Shown here one piece after another: positions 5,748-11,675 of a DNA stretch of 11,675 nt (the stretch's first letter is position 1; every line of letters starts with the position of its first letter). The notes beneath the pieces are model-generated. The model was not told the DNA's origin, searched no databases, and saw only the letters and a program-made list of their open reading frames with translations. A program made the translations under genes and the position numbers. The stretch covers positions 1 to 11,675 of the forward strand of contig JANLQP010000361.1 in the NCBI GenBank assembly GCA_031367895.1, read 5' to 3'. Source of the DNA: Ga0077555 sp031367895. Lineage in GTDB: Bacteria > Pseudomonadota > Alphaproteobacteria > Rhizobiales > Hyphomicrobiaceae.

Positions 5748-6992
5748 ATGGCGACCAAGAAAACCAAATCCACAACCCCGAAAGCTCCGAACAGCTACCG
5801 CACGGGCCCCGACGACAAGGGCTTCTTCGGCCTCTTCGGCGGCCGTTTCGTCGCCGAAACGCTGATGCCGCTGATCCTGGAGCTGGAGCAGGCCTACAAG
5901 GCCGCCAAGGCCGATCCGAAGTTCCATGCCGAGCTCGCCGACCTCAATTCGCATTACGCCGGCCGCCCTTCGCCGCTGTACTACGCCAAACGCATCACCG
6001 AGGCGTTGGGCGGCGCCAAGGTTTACTTGAAGCGTGACGAGCTCAATCACACCGGTAGCCACAAGATCAACAACTGCCTTGGCCAGATCCTTCTCGCCCG
6101 CCGCATGGGCAAGACGCGGATCATCGCCGAAACCGGCGCCGGCCAGCACGGCGTTGCCGTCGCCACCGTCTGCGCCAAGTTCGATATGCCCTGCGAGATC
6201 TACATGGGCGCGACCGACATCGAGCGGCAGTCGCCGAACGTCGCCCGCATGCATCTACTCGAAGCGAAGCTGAACCCGGTCACCTCGGGCGCTGGCACGC
6301 TGAAGGACGCCATGAACGAGGCGCTCCGGGATTGGGTGACCAACGTCAAGGACACCTACTACATCATCGGCACGGCGGCGGGTCCCCACCCGTACCCGGA
6401 GATGGTCCGCGACTTCCAGTCGATCATCGGCCGCGAGACGCGCGAGCAGATGCTGGCGATGGAAGGCCGGCTGCCGGACACGCTCGTCGCCTGCATCGGC
6501 GGCGGCTCGAACGCGATCGGCCTCTTCCACCCGTTCCTCGACGACAAGGACGTGGCGATCTACGGCGTCGAGGCGGCAGGCTACGGCCTGAAGGTGCAAA
6601 ACGGCCATGCCGCGTCCATGAACGGCGGCCGCCCTGGCGTCCTGCACGGCAACCGCACCTACCTGCTGCAAGACGACGACGGCCAGATCCTCGAAGGCCA
6701 TTCGATCTCGGCCGGCCTCGATTATCCAGGCGTCGGGCCTGAGCATTCGTGGCTGAAGGACACCGGCCGCGTCACCTACGCTTCGGCAACCGACAAGGAA
6801 GCGCTGGCAGCACTCCAGTTCTGCACCAAGCACGAGGGCATCATACCGGCTCTCGAGCCGTCGCACGCGCTCGCCTACGTCATGAAACTCGCGCCCAAAC
6901 TCGAGAAGAACAACCTGCTGGTCATGAACCTCTGCGGCCGCGGCGATAAGGACCTGTTCACCGTGGCGAAGGCGCTCGGGATGACGATTTGA
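5748..6992 (+). CDS. trpB: Tryptophan synthase beta chain
   Basis: PLP enzyme of 414 residues that joins indole and L-serine to tryptophan; normally an alpha2-beta2 complex with TrpA. The PLP lysine is K106 in HTGSHKINN (101-109). The catalytic glutamate is E128 in AETGAGQHG (127-135). The cofactor-phosphate loop is GGGSNA (251-256), and GRGDKD lies near the C-terminus. The N-terminus has an extension of roughly 20 residues (Lys/Thr rich) before the conserved FGLFGGRFVAETLMP segment, as I recall for alphaproteobacterial TrpB. GAAGGA lies 11 nt upstream. It follows trpF by 30 bp and is surely co-transcribed with it. Unusually, trpA does not follow: the 296 bp after its stop hold no recognisable TrpA sequence. 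Confidence 0.98.
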   Translation: MATKKTKSTTPKAPNSYRTGPDDKGFFGLFGGRFVAETLMPLILELEQAYKAAKADPKFHAELADLNSHYAGRPSPLYYAKRITEALGGAKVYLKRDELNHTGSHKINNCLGQILLARRMGKTRIIAETGAGQHGVAVATVCAKFDMPCEIYMGATDIERQSPNVARMHLLEAKLNPVTSGAGTLKDAMNEALRDWVTNVKDTYYIIGTAAGPHPYPEMVRDFQSIIGRETREQMLAMEGRLPDTLVACIGGGSNAIGLFHPFLDDKDVAIYGVEAAGYGLKVQNGHAASMNGGRPGVLHGNRTYLLQDDDGQILEGHSISAGLDYPGVGPEHSWLKDTGRVTYASATDKEALAALQFCTKHEGIIPALEPSHALAYVMKLAPKLEKNNLLVMNLCGRGDKDLFTVAKALGMTI

Positions 6993-7288
6993 AGGTGAGC
7001 GAATGGTGTGTCGCGTCCAACCAACAGGGTTGATGTTTCGCTCGGCAATCGTACAGATTTACAACTGCAGGTGGCCGATGATGCAGGCGCGTTTTTTGCG
7101 GGTGAGACGAATGAGCCGGAAATGGCTTGGATCATCTCGGTCACACAGGCTTGGCCCTATGTGGGGACGCCCTGTTGCGCTAAATGAAGGGTGCAAATAT
7201 TGCGAACATGTCCGGACAAGAGACTGGTCATGTCTGGACCTTTTCAGTATCGTCGACGTTCAACAGAGATGAGCCGTTTCAGAGCGAC
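6993..7288. other. Lower-GC gap after trpB; no recognised gene
   Basis: By my count about 53% G+C, visibly below the flanking genes. trpA would be expected directly after trpB but no TrpA motif is readable. The only protein-like frame runs from GTG 7008 to the stop at 7187 (59 codons, residues such as VDVSLGNRTDLQLQVADD). About 58% of its codons end in G or C, well below the neighbouring genes, and it resembles nothing I know. A six-T run at 7092-7097 lacks a proper stem before it. The right end holds a direct-repeat operator candidate and the leader of the Rieske gene. Confidence 0.5.
7207..7239. promoter_or_regulatory. Direct-repeat operator candidate upstream of the Rieske gene
   Basis: CATGTCCGGAC (7207-7217) and CATGTCTGGAC (7229-7239) are near-identical and 22 bp apart, about two DNA turns, so both faces would align. 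The first copy contains the perfect palindrome TGTCCGGACA (7209-7218). A weak promoter-like pair (TTGCGC, 17 bp, TATTGC ending at 7203) lies just upstream, which would put the repeats over the transcription start, a repressor-like layout. The regulator is unknown. Confidence 0.45.
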
Positions 7289-7675
7289 ATGACAGCTTCT
7301 ACCCTCGTGAACATCGGCGCTGCCGAGACATTTCCCGTCAACGGCGTCCGCATCGTCATGGCAGGCAAACGCGAGATCGGCGTCGTCCGCCGGCCCGATG
7401 GCCAAGTCGAGGCGGTGCGTAACTGGTGCCCGCACAAGGGCGCGCCGATCTGCAAGGGCCAGCTGACCGGCACCGCGTTGCCGGGTGCGCCGGGCACGCT
7501 GACCTGGGGCCGCGACGGCGAGATCCTGCGCTGCCCCTGGCATGGCTTCGAGTTCGAGATGGCAACGGGTGCCAGGCCGTTCGTCGAGAGCCGCATGCGG
7601 CTGCGCGTCTATCCGGCCAAAATCGAGAACGGCGAGATCTGGGTGGATCTCGGCCCCCGCACGGCGAAGGAGTAG
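7289..7675 (+). CDS. Small Rieske [2Fe-2S] protein
   Basis: Likely a ferredoxin-like Rieske electron carrier of 128 residues, cytosolic by lack of a leader. The cluster ligands are C47 and H49 in CPHKGAPIC and C82 and H85 in CPWHGFEF. Between the two motifs lie 32 residues, longer than the usual 15-20 or so; I recall such inserts in stand-alone Rieske proteins found beside amidohydrolases. There is no catalytic oxygenase domain, so it is not a full ring-hydroxylating oxygenase. I placed the start at ATG 7289; in-frame ATGs at 7184 and 7208 would add up to 35 residues encoded across the operator-like repeats and matching no family sequence, though the 7289 ribosome site is also weak. The amidohydrolase gene starts 72 bp downstream on the same strand. 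An oxygenase partner is not in the window. Confidence 0.85.
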   Translation: MTASTLVNIGAAETFPVNGVRIVMAGKREIGVVRRPDGQVEAVRNWCPHKGAPICKGQLTGTALPGAPGTLTWGRDGEILRCPWHGFEFEMATGARPFVESRMRLRVYPAKIENGEIWVDLGPRTAKE

Positions 7676-7747
7676 CGCGGTTGCGTCCACGATAGGGTAG
7701 GGCTCCGCCAAGACGTGGGCAACCGAAGCGCAAGCACAGAGGACAGC

Positions 7748-8875
7748 ATGAACATCGAGGCTCCGCAGTCGAAGACCATGCGCGCCAAGGGCGATGCCGG
7801 CACGACGATCGTCGATTGCGACGTGCATCCGGTCGTCGCCGGCGGGTTCACGCCGCTGTATCCGTTCATGCCAAAGGCATGGGCCGAACGCTTCAAGCTA
7901 AAGCTGGCGCGTGTGCCGAACATTCTGCCGCTGACGTTCCGCTTCGAGCATCCGTCCGGCTCGGCCGCGCGCCATGACGCGGCGACTCCGTCAGGCGGGC
8001 CGGCCGGTTCGGACCCGGAATACATGCGCAAGGATCTGCTCGACGCGCACGGCATCTCGATCGCGGTGTTGACCTCGCTGCAGGCGGGCCAGATGGGCAC
8101 CGTCATCAGCGGCCCGGACGAGAGCGCGGTAATCTGTTCCGCCTACAACGACTACTTCCTTGAGGTCTGGCCGCTGAAGACCGAGAAGCGGCTACGCTTG
8201 GCGATGACGGTGACCGCGCAGGATCCGCAGGCCGCGGTCGCCGAGATCAATCGAATCGGTAAGCGGCCCGAGGTCTGCGCCGTCTATCTGCCGCTGATCA
8301 ATATTCTGATGGGCAACCGCTACTACGAGCCGATCTATAAGGCCGCTGCCGAGCACGGACTGCCAATCCTGCTGCACGTCACGGGCACGGACAGCGTGCA
8401 CTATGGCGCGCCGAACCAGGCCGGTGGCTTCCCCGAGAATTATCCGGAGCGTTACGTTTCGCTGTCGCAGATCGGCGAGGCGAACCTGACGAGCCTCTGC
8501 TTCTCAGGTGTGTTCGAGAAGTTCCCGACGTTGAAGTTCATCTTCGCCGAGTACAGCTTTGCCTGGGCGCTGCCCTTGATGTGGCGCATCAATCGCACGT
8601 GGGAAAGCTTGCGCTATGACGTGCCCTGGGTGAAGAGGCCGCCGCGCGAGTACGTTTCCGAACGTGTCCGTTTCTCGACGCAGCCGCTCGATGAACCGCA
8701 TAATCCCGAGCACCTGAAGCAGTTGATCAACATGCTCGGGCCGGAGCATTTGGTGTTCTCGACGGACTACCCACACTGGGACAACGATTTCCCGGCGCAA
8801 AGCCTACTTATGCTCGACAAGGACGTACGCTGCCAGATTCTCGGCGCCAACGCGTTGAAGGTGTTGCGGACGTGA
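7748..8875 (+). CDS. Metal-dependent amidohydrolase, ACMSD/decarboxylase superfamily (Amidohydro_2)
   Basis: Likely cytosolic TIM-barrel metalloenzyme of 375 residues. The superfamily acts on C-C or C-N bonds of carboxylated aromatic or dicarbonyl compounds (ACMS, gamma-resorcylate and related decarboxylases or hydrolases). Metal-site elements seen: DCDVHP with D25/H27, H210 in PILLHVTG, and D340 in FSTDYPHWD. The segment FIFAEYSFAWALPLMW (265-280) takes the place of the usual EgGxgW stretch. The start at ATG 7748 has GAGGA 4 nt upstream; an in-frame GTG at 7715 has no better site. The Rieske gene just upstream suggests one oxidative catabolic transcript. An insert at about residues 70-90 is rich in Gly, Ala and Ser and looks like a surface loop. 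The substrate is undetermined. Confidence 0.9.
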   Translation: MNIEAPQSKTMRAKGDAGTTIVDCDVHPVVAGGFTPLYPFMPKAWAERFKLKLARVPNILPLTFRFEHPSGSAARHDAATPSGGPAGSDPEYMRKDLLDAHGISIAVLTSLQAGQMGTVISGPDESAVICSAYNDYFLEVWPLKTEKRLRLAMTVTAQDPQAAVAEINRIGKRPEVCAVYLPLINILMGNRYYEPIYKAAAEHGLPILLHVTGTDSVHYGAPNQAGGFPENYPERYVSLSQIGEANLTSLCFSGVFEKFPTLKFIFAEYSFAWALPLMWRINRTWESLRYDVPWVKRPPREYVSERVRFSTQPLDEPHNPEHLKQLINMLGPEHLVFSTDYPHWDNDFPAQSLLMLDKDVRCQILGANALKVLRT

Positions 8876-8990
8876 GGCCAATTCATCCGGGGGCCGCCAA
8901 TAGGCGCACCCTGTACTCGCGTCGTGTTGCAACGTCTGCACCTATGACGGCGCATTAGCAGGCGCCTTGCACCCTACGACCGCTCATCCA

Positions 8991-10121
8991 TCAAAGCACG
9001 GTCGCGGCGGCGCCGTTTGTGGTGGCCTGCCAGATCGTCAACGCTTGCCGGGTTGCCGCGACGTCGTGCACGCGCAGAATCTGAGCGCCTTGCATGGCCC
9101 CCGACAATGCTGCCGCCACCGAGCCCATGACGCGGTCCTTGGGATCGATCGCACCGGAGAGCGCGCCGATGAAGCTTTTCCTGGAGGCGCCGAGCATCAC
9201 AGGCACGCCGAGCCCGTGCAGCAGCGACAGCCCACCCATGATCTCGAGGTTGTGCAGGACCGTCTTGCCGAAACCGATGCCGGGATCGAGGATCAGCCGC
9301 TCGCGGGCGACACCGGCCCGCACGCAAACCTCGATGCGGGCTTCCAGATGATCGAACACGTCGAGCAGCGCATCAGCGTACTGCGGGTCCTTCTGCATGG
9401 TTGCCGGGTCGCCTTGCGCATGCATCAGCACGATCGGCAGCTTGGTTTCGGTGGCGACGCGCAGGCTCTGCGGGTCGAACATCAGTGCTGAAACGTCATT
9501 AAGTACATGCGCACCGGCAGATGCGACGCGGCGCATCACTTCAGCCCGGCGCGTATCGACGGAAAGGCGCGCGCGGGTCTTGCCCCTGAGCCCTTCGAGC
9601 ACAGGAATGATGCGGCGCAATTCTTCATCAACCGTCACGGGGTCGGCGCCGGGCCGTGTCGACTCGCCGCCGATATCGAGCAGTTCGGCGCCTTCCTCTT
9701 CCAGCCGCAGCGCGTGTGCCACCGCATCCTTGGGAGTCTTGAAGCTGCCGCCGTCCGAGAAGCTGTCCGGCGTGACATTGACGATGCCCATGATCCGGGG
9801 TCGATCGAGCGGCAGGTTGGCGATTGCACTGCGCGGCGCCATAAAGTGCGCCATTGCCGTCTTGAGGCGGGTGCCCATCGTGCTCGGCATCGCCATCAGT
9901 TGCCGCGCCTCGTCGACCGACACGACGCGCCGGTCGATCCAGCCGCTGGCATGCCGCTCGATCAATTCGAACGCGGAGAAAACGGTGTCGGCGCGGCCTC
10001 CGATCCGCACCATCCGGTCTGGCGCGGCGTTGATGAGGCCAGGCGGCCGCGTCAACCGGCCGAGCGGGCGCAGGTAATATTTCGTGCCCGCTGTCGGCTG
10101 GTGTTGCGCATCGGCTGCCAT
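8991..10121 (-). CDS. folP: Dihydropteroate synthase with N-terminal extension
   Basis: Folate-pathway enzyme of 376 residues that condenses 6-hydroxymethyl-dihydropterin diphosphate with p-aminobenzoate; it is the sulfonamide target. The core starts near residue 110: IMGIVNVTPDSFSDGG, LLDIGGESTRPGA, RLSVDTRRAEV, HVLNDVSAL, PIVLMHAQGD, LILDPGIGFGKT, LGASRKSF (about 311-318) and the terminal RVHDV. The usual enzyme is about 280 residues, so about 105 residues are extra, beginning TKYYLRPLGRL. This part reads as coding sequence, and I recall similar extensions in Rhizobiales. I chose ATG 10121, with GAGG 8 nt upstream, over an in-frame TTG at 10148. It lies 44 bp downstream of the beta-propeller gene on the same strand. 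folB and folK, frequent partners, do not follow it in this window. Confidence 0.95.
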   Translation of the reverse strand: MAADAQHQPTAGTKYYLRPLGRLTRPPGLINAAPDRMVRIGGRADTVFSAFELIERHASGWIDRRVVSVDEARQLMAMPSTMGTRLKTAMAHFMAPRSAIANLPLDRPRIMGIVNVTPDSFSDGGSFKTPKDAVAHALRLEEEGAELLDIGGESTRPGADPVTVDEELRRIIPVLEGLRGKTRARLSVDTRRAEVMRRVASAGAHVLNDVSALMFDPQSLRVATETKLPIVLMHAQGDPATMQKDPQYADALLDVFDHLEARIEVCVRAGVARERLILDPGIGFGKTVLHNLEIMGGLSLLHGLGVPVMLGASRKSFIGALSGAIDPKDRVMGSVAAALSGAMQGAQILRVHDVAATRQALTIWQATTNGAAATVL

Positions 10122-10165
10122 CTGCCTTGCCTCGTCAGTTTTTATCAAATGCTTCGAGGTTCGGC

Positions 10166-11395
10166 TTATTTCTCAGCCGTGCGGATGCCGGCAGGGCCAC
10201 CCGTCGTCTTGACGTTGCCGGCGCTGGTCAGTCGCTGCGCGTTCCAATTGAAGACCTGAACCTGCTCCTCGACCATGCACTGCACGGCAACCTTGCGGCT
10301 ATTGCCGGTCCAGGCGATGCCCTGGCACCACTTGCCGACGTCGGCGTCGGCGGTGCGCACGAGATCGCGCCCCGTCCGGCGCAGGATCACCAGCTTGCCC
10401 TTGTCGCTGTAGTAGGGGCTGTCGGTGGCCTTGTTGGTGCCGTTCATGACGGAGACGGCGACGTAGTTGCCGTCCGGCGAGATCTTGATGCCCTCCGGCG
10501 TCTGGCCGACGCTGACCGTATTGACGATGCGCGGCGGGTTGGCCGCGAGATCGATCAGGCTCACCGTGTCGCTGTCGCCGCTGCCGACGCCGATGTTGGC
10601 AACGACGGCGAAATCGCCCTTGCTCGAGATGTCGAGGCCATAGGGCTTCATGCCGGCCGACATGTCGCGCTTGGTGTACTCGACCTTATTGCCTTGGATC
10701 GAGAGCACGGAAATCTTGTTATCGCCGTCGCGGGTGACGAGGGCAGTCTTACCGTCCGGAGTGAAACTGACCGCCGATGGGCCCGATTTCTCGTCGCCGA
10801 TCCGGATGGCTTCGCCAAGCGGTGTGACTGTCTTGCCCTTGACCTCGAACACGGAGACTGTGCCAGCGTTACGATTGGCGACCAGAGCCAGCGTGCCGGC
10901 CTTGTTGAAAGATACCCCGGCTGCGCCCGGGCCTGCCTTCAGCGTCGCGATCACCTTCGGTTGAAAAGCGGCCGGCGGCTCCTTGCCGCGCGCCCGTGCT
11001 GTCAGATTGCCGACGATGCTGGAGTTCTTGCCGAGGTCGATGACCGTCACGACGTCGTTCGGCGTCTGCTTGGTCGGATCGGCAGGATCGATCTTCTGCG
11101 CCGAAGTGACGAGTGCGATCTCCTCGTTCGGCGAGACTGCGACACTCGTCGGCGGTCCGACGACGCTGGTCGGTGCCTTGATCTCGGCAATCACCTTCGG
11201 CGGGTTGGACGCGAGGTCGATCAAGGTCACCGTTTCGGCGCCGTCCTTGTTGACGAGCACCTTGCCGTTGTCGAGGCGGACCTTGCCGTCATTGGCGGAG
11301 ACGGCGATCTGGGCCATGGCCGCACCCGGCAGGGCGACGAGCGCGAAGGCGATGATCGGGGCAAGATGCAGCATGCTGGAGCGTGAGCGAGACAA
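10166..11395 (-). CDS. Exported YVTN-type beta-propeller repeat protein
   Basis: Secreted (periplasmic) beta-propeller of 409 residues. The start is read as TTG 11395 because a strong GGAGG ends 5 nt before it; ATG 11431 and ATG 11374 lack a Shine-Dalgarno. The signal peptide runs MSRSRSSMLHLAP, then a hydrophobic core, then GAAMA, with cleavage near residue 28. Blade repeats of the YVTN/lactonase-like type follow, for example VTLIDLASNPPKVIAEI near 57-73 and VSLIDLAANPPRIVNTV near 279-295, with SPDGNYVAVS, TPDGKTALVT and KAGTLALVAN strands. Two cysteines near the end (about 357 and 373) could form a disulfide. No catalytic residues for lactonase are evident. The function is unknown; such proteins often act in binding or as accessory periplasmic factors. 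Confidence 0.85.
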   Translation of the reverse strand: MSRSRSSMLHLAPIIAFALVALPGAAMAQIAVSANDGKVRLDNGKVLVNKDGAETVTLIDLASNPPKVIAEIKAPTSVVGPPTSVAVSPNEEIALVTSAQKIDPADPTKQTPNDVVTVIDLGKNSSIVGNLTARARGKEPPAAFQPKVIATLKAGPGAAGVSFNKAGTLALVANRNAGTVSVFEVKGKTVTPLGEAIRIGDEKSGPSAVSFTPDGKTALVTRDGDNKISVLSIQGNKVEYTKRDMSAGMKPYGLDISSKGDFAVVANIGVGSGDSDTVSLIDLAANPPRIVNTVSVGQTPEGIKISPDGNYVAVSVMNGTNKATDSPYYSDKGKLVILRRTGRDLVRTADADVGKWCQGIAWTGNSRKVAVQCMVEEQVQVFNWNAQRLTSAGNVKTTGGPAGIRTAEK

Positions 11396-11475
11396 GAGAT
11401 CCTCCGGGCGTTTCTGTAGAAGCCGGTGCATACTAGCACCCCATGCCGATAACGCGGAAGGGGCGGCCGAGGCGG

Positions 11476-11496
11476 GGCGCTGGACAGGCGCTGGAC
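11476..11496. repeat. Short tandem direct repeat in the divergent gap
   Basis: GGCGCTGGAC occurs twice with one base between copies (11-bp period, about one DNA turn), 80-100 bp upstream of the beta-propeller start and 130-150 bp before the gene at the right edge. It could be a protein-binding site or chance in GC-rich DNA. Confidence 0.3.
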
Positions 11497-11628
11497 GCGC
11501 GCTTGCGAATGGCCGGTTTCGGAGGGTAAGCTGGCGCTGAAAAGTTAGGGCATAGCTGGTCGGCTCAGGGCCGCCCTTGACCCGGAGCTGACTCCGTGCC
11601 AGTGCGCAACACAGGGAGTGACGTCGTG

Positions 11629-11675
11629 ATGCCCGATCGCGTCTCGATTGGCGAACCGCATGCCGATCGCAACGG
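11629..11675 (+). CDS. Start of an unidentified gene, truncated by the window edge
   Basis: ATG 11629 (or the GTG one codon earlier at 11626) opens a frame reading MPDRVSIGEPHADRN and continuing off the edge. GGGAG at 11614-11618 is well placed for either start. The gene is divergent from the beta-propeller, with about 230 bp between the two starts. Fifteen residues are too few to name a family. Confidence 0.5.
   Translation, partial: MPDRVSIGEPHADRN

Noticed and set aside
7087..7100. T-run at 7092-7097 as a trpB terminator
   Set aside because: The only stem before it (CTGCA with TGCAG) is 5 bp with a 12-nt loop and is separated from the T-run by GCGCG; not a convincing rho-independent terminator.
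7008..7187. 59-codon GTG-started frame after trpB
   Set aside because: The translation looks somewhat protein-like and an AAGGTGAG lies upstream, but its third-position G+C is low compared with neighbours and I recognise nothing; evidence is too thin for a gene call.
8876..8990. Terminator between the convergent amidohydrolase and folP genes
   Set aside because: I looked for a stem with a T-tract on either strand and found only short GC-rich matches such as GTTGCAAC; nothing supportable.
10127..11386. Long plus-strand open frame opposite the beta-propeller gene
   Set aside because: Antisense shadow; the minus-strand reading has a signal peptide, blade repeats and a strong ribosome site, this one has none.
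1..11675. Mobile element, CRISPR array, tRNA or toxin-antitoxin module
   Set aside because: No transposase, integrase, regularly spaced repeats, tRNA cloverleaf or small toxin/antitoxin pair was recognisable on either strand by eye.

Overview
The window looks like chromosomal DNA of a high-GC alphaproteobacterium, most likely of the order Rhizobiales (Bradyrhizobium/Rhodopseudomonas/Xanthobacteraceae side). This rests on the gene order sppA - ihfB - LapA-domain gene - trpF - trpB, the Tat-type leader on a LivK-like binding protein, a long N-terminal extension on dihydropteroate synthase, and a CCCTCTCCCC-type palindromic intergenic repeat that I recall as common in that group. No species can be named from the sequence alone.

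Layout. Positions 1-2802 (minus strand) carry a catabolic or uptake cassette. It holds a two-domain cupin, a branched-chain-amino-acid-type (HAAT) periplasmic binding protein, and the first 166 codons of its LivH-like permease, which runs off the left edge. Compact palindromes sit upstream of both the cupin and the binding protein. A 415-bp divergent intergenic region follows. Positions 3218-6992 (plus strand) are a housekeeping block: signal peptide peptidase SppA, IHF beta, a small LapA-domain membrane protein, and two tryptophan enzymes, TrpF and TrpB. Positions 6993-7288 are a gene-poor, lower-GC gap where trpA would normally start. Positions 7289-8875 (plus strand) hold a small Rieske [2Fe-2S] protein and a metal-dependent amidohydrolase (ACMSD/decarboxylase superfamily), preceded by a 22-bp-spaced direct repeat that looks like an operator. 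Positions 8991-11395 (minus strand) hold folP (dihydropteroate synthase) and, upstream of it, an exported YVTN-type beta-propeller with a TTG start. A new plus-strand gene begins about 45 bases before the right edge.

How it fits together. The housekeeping core is flanked by two small cassettes typical of organic-acid or aromatic-compound use: LivK/LivH plus cupin on the left, Rieske plus amidohydrolase on the right. No substrate can be assigned. I saw no tRNA, rRNA, CRISPR array, transposase, integrase or phage gene. I found no convincing new multi-gene system. The points most worth checking are the missing trpA and the composition change after trpB, the palindromic operator candidates, the degenerate second cupin domain, and the palindromic repeat that supplies the trpF ribosome-binding site.
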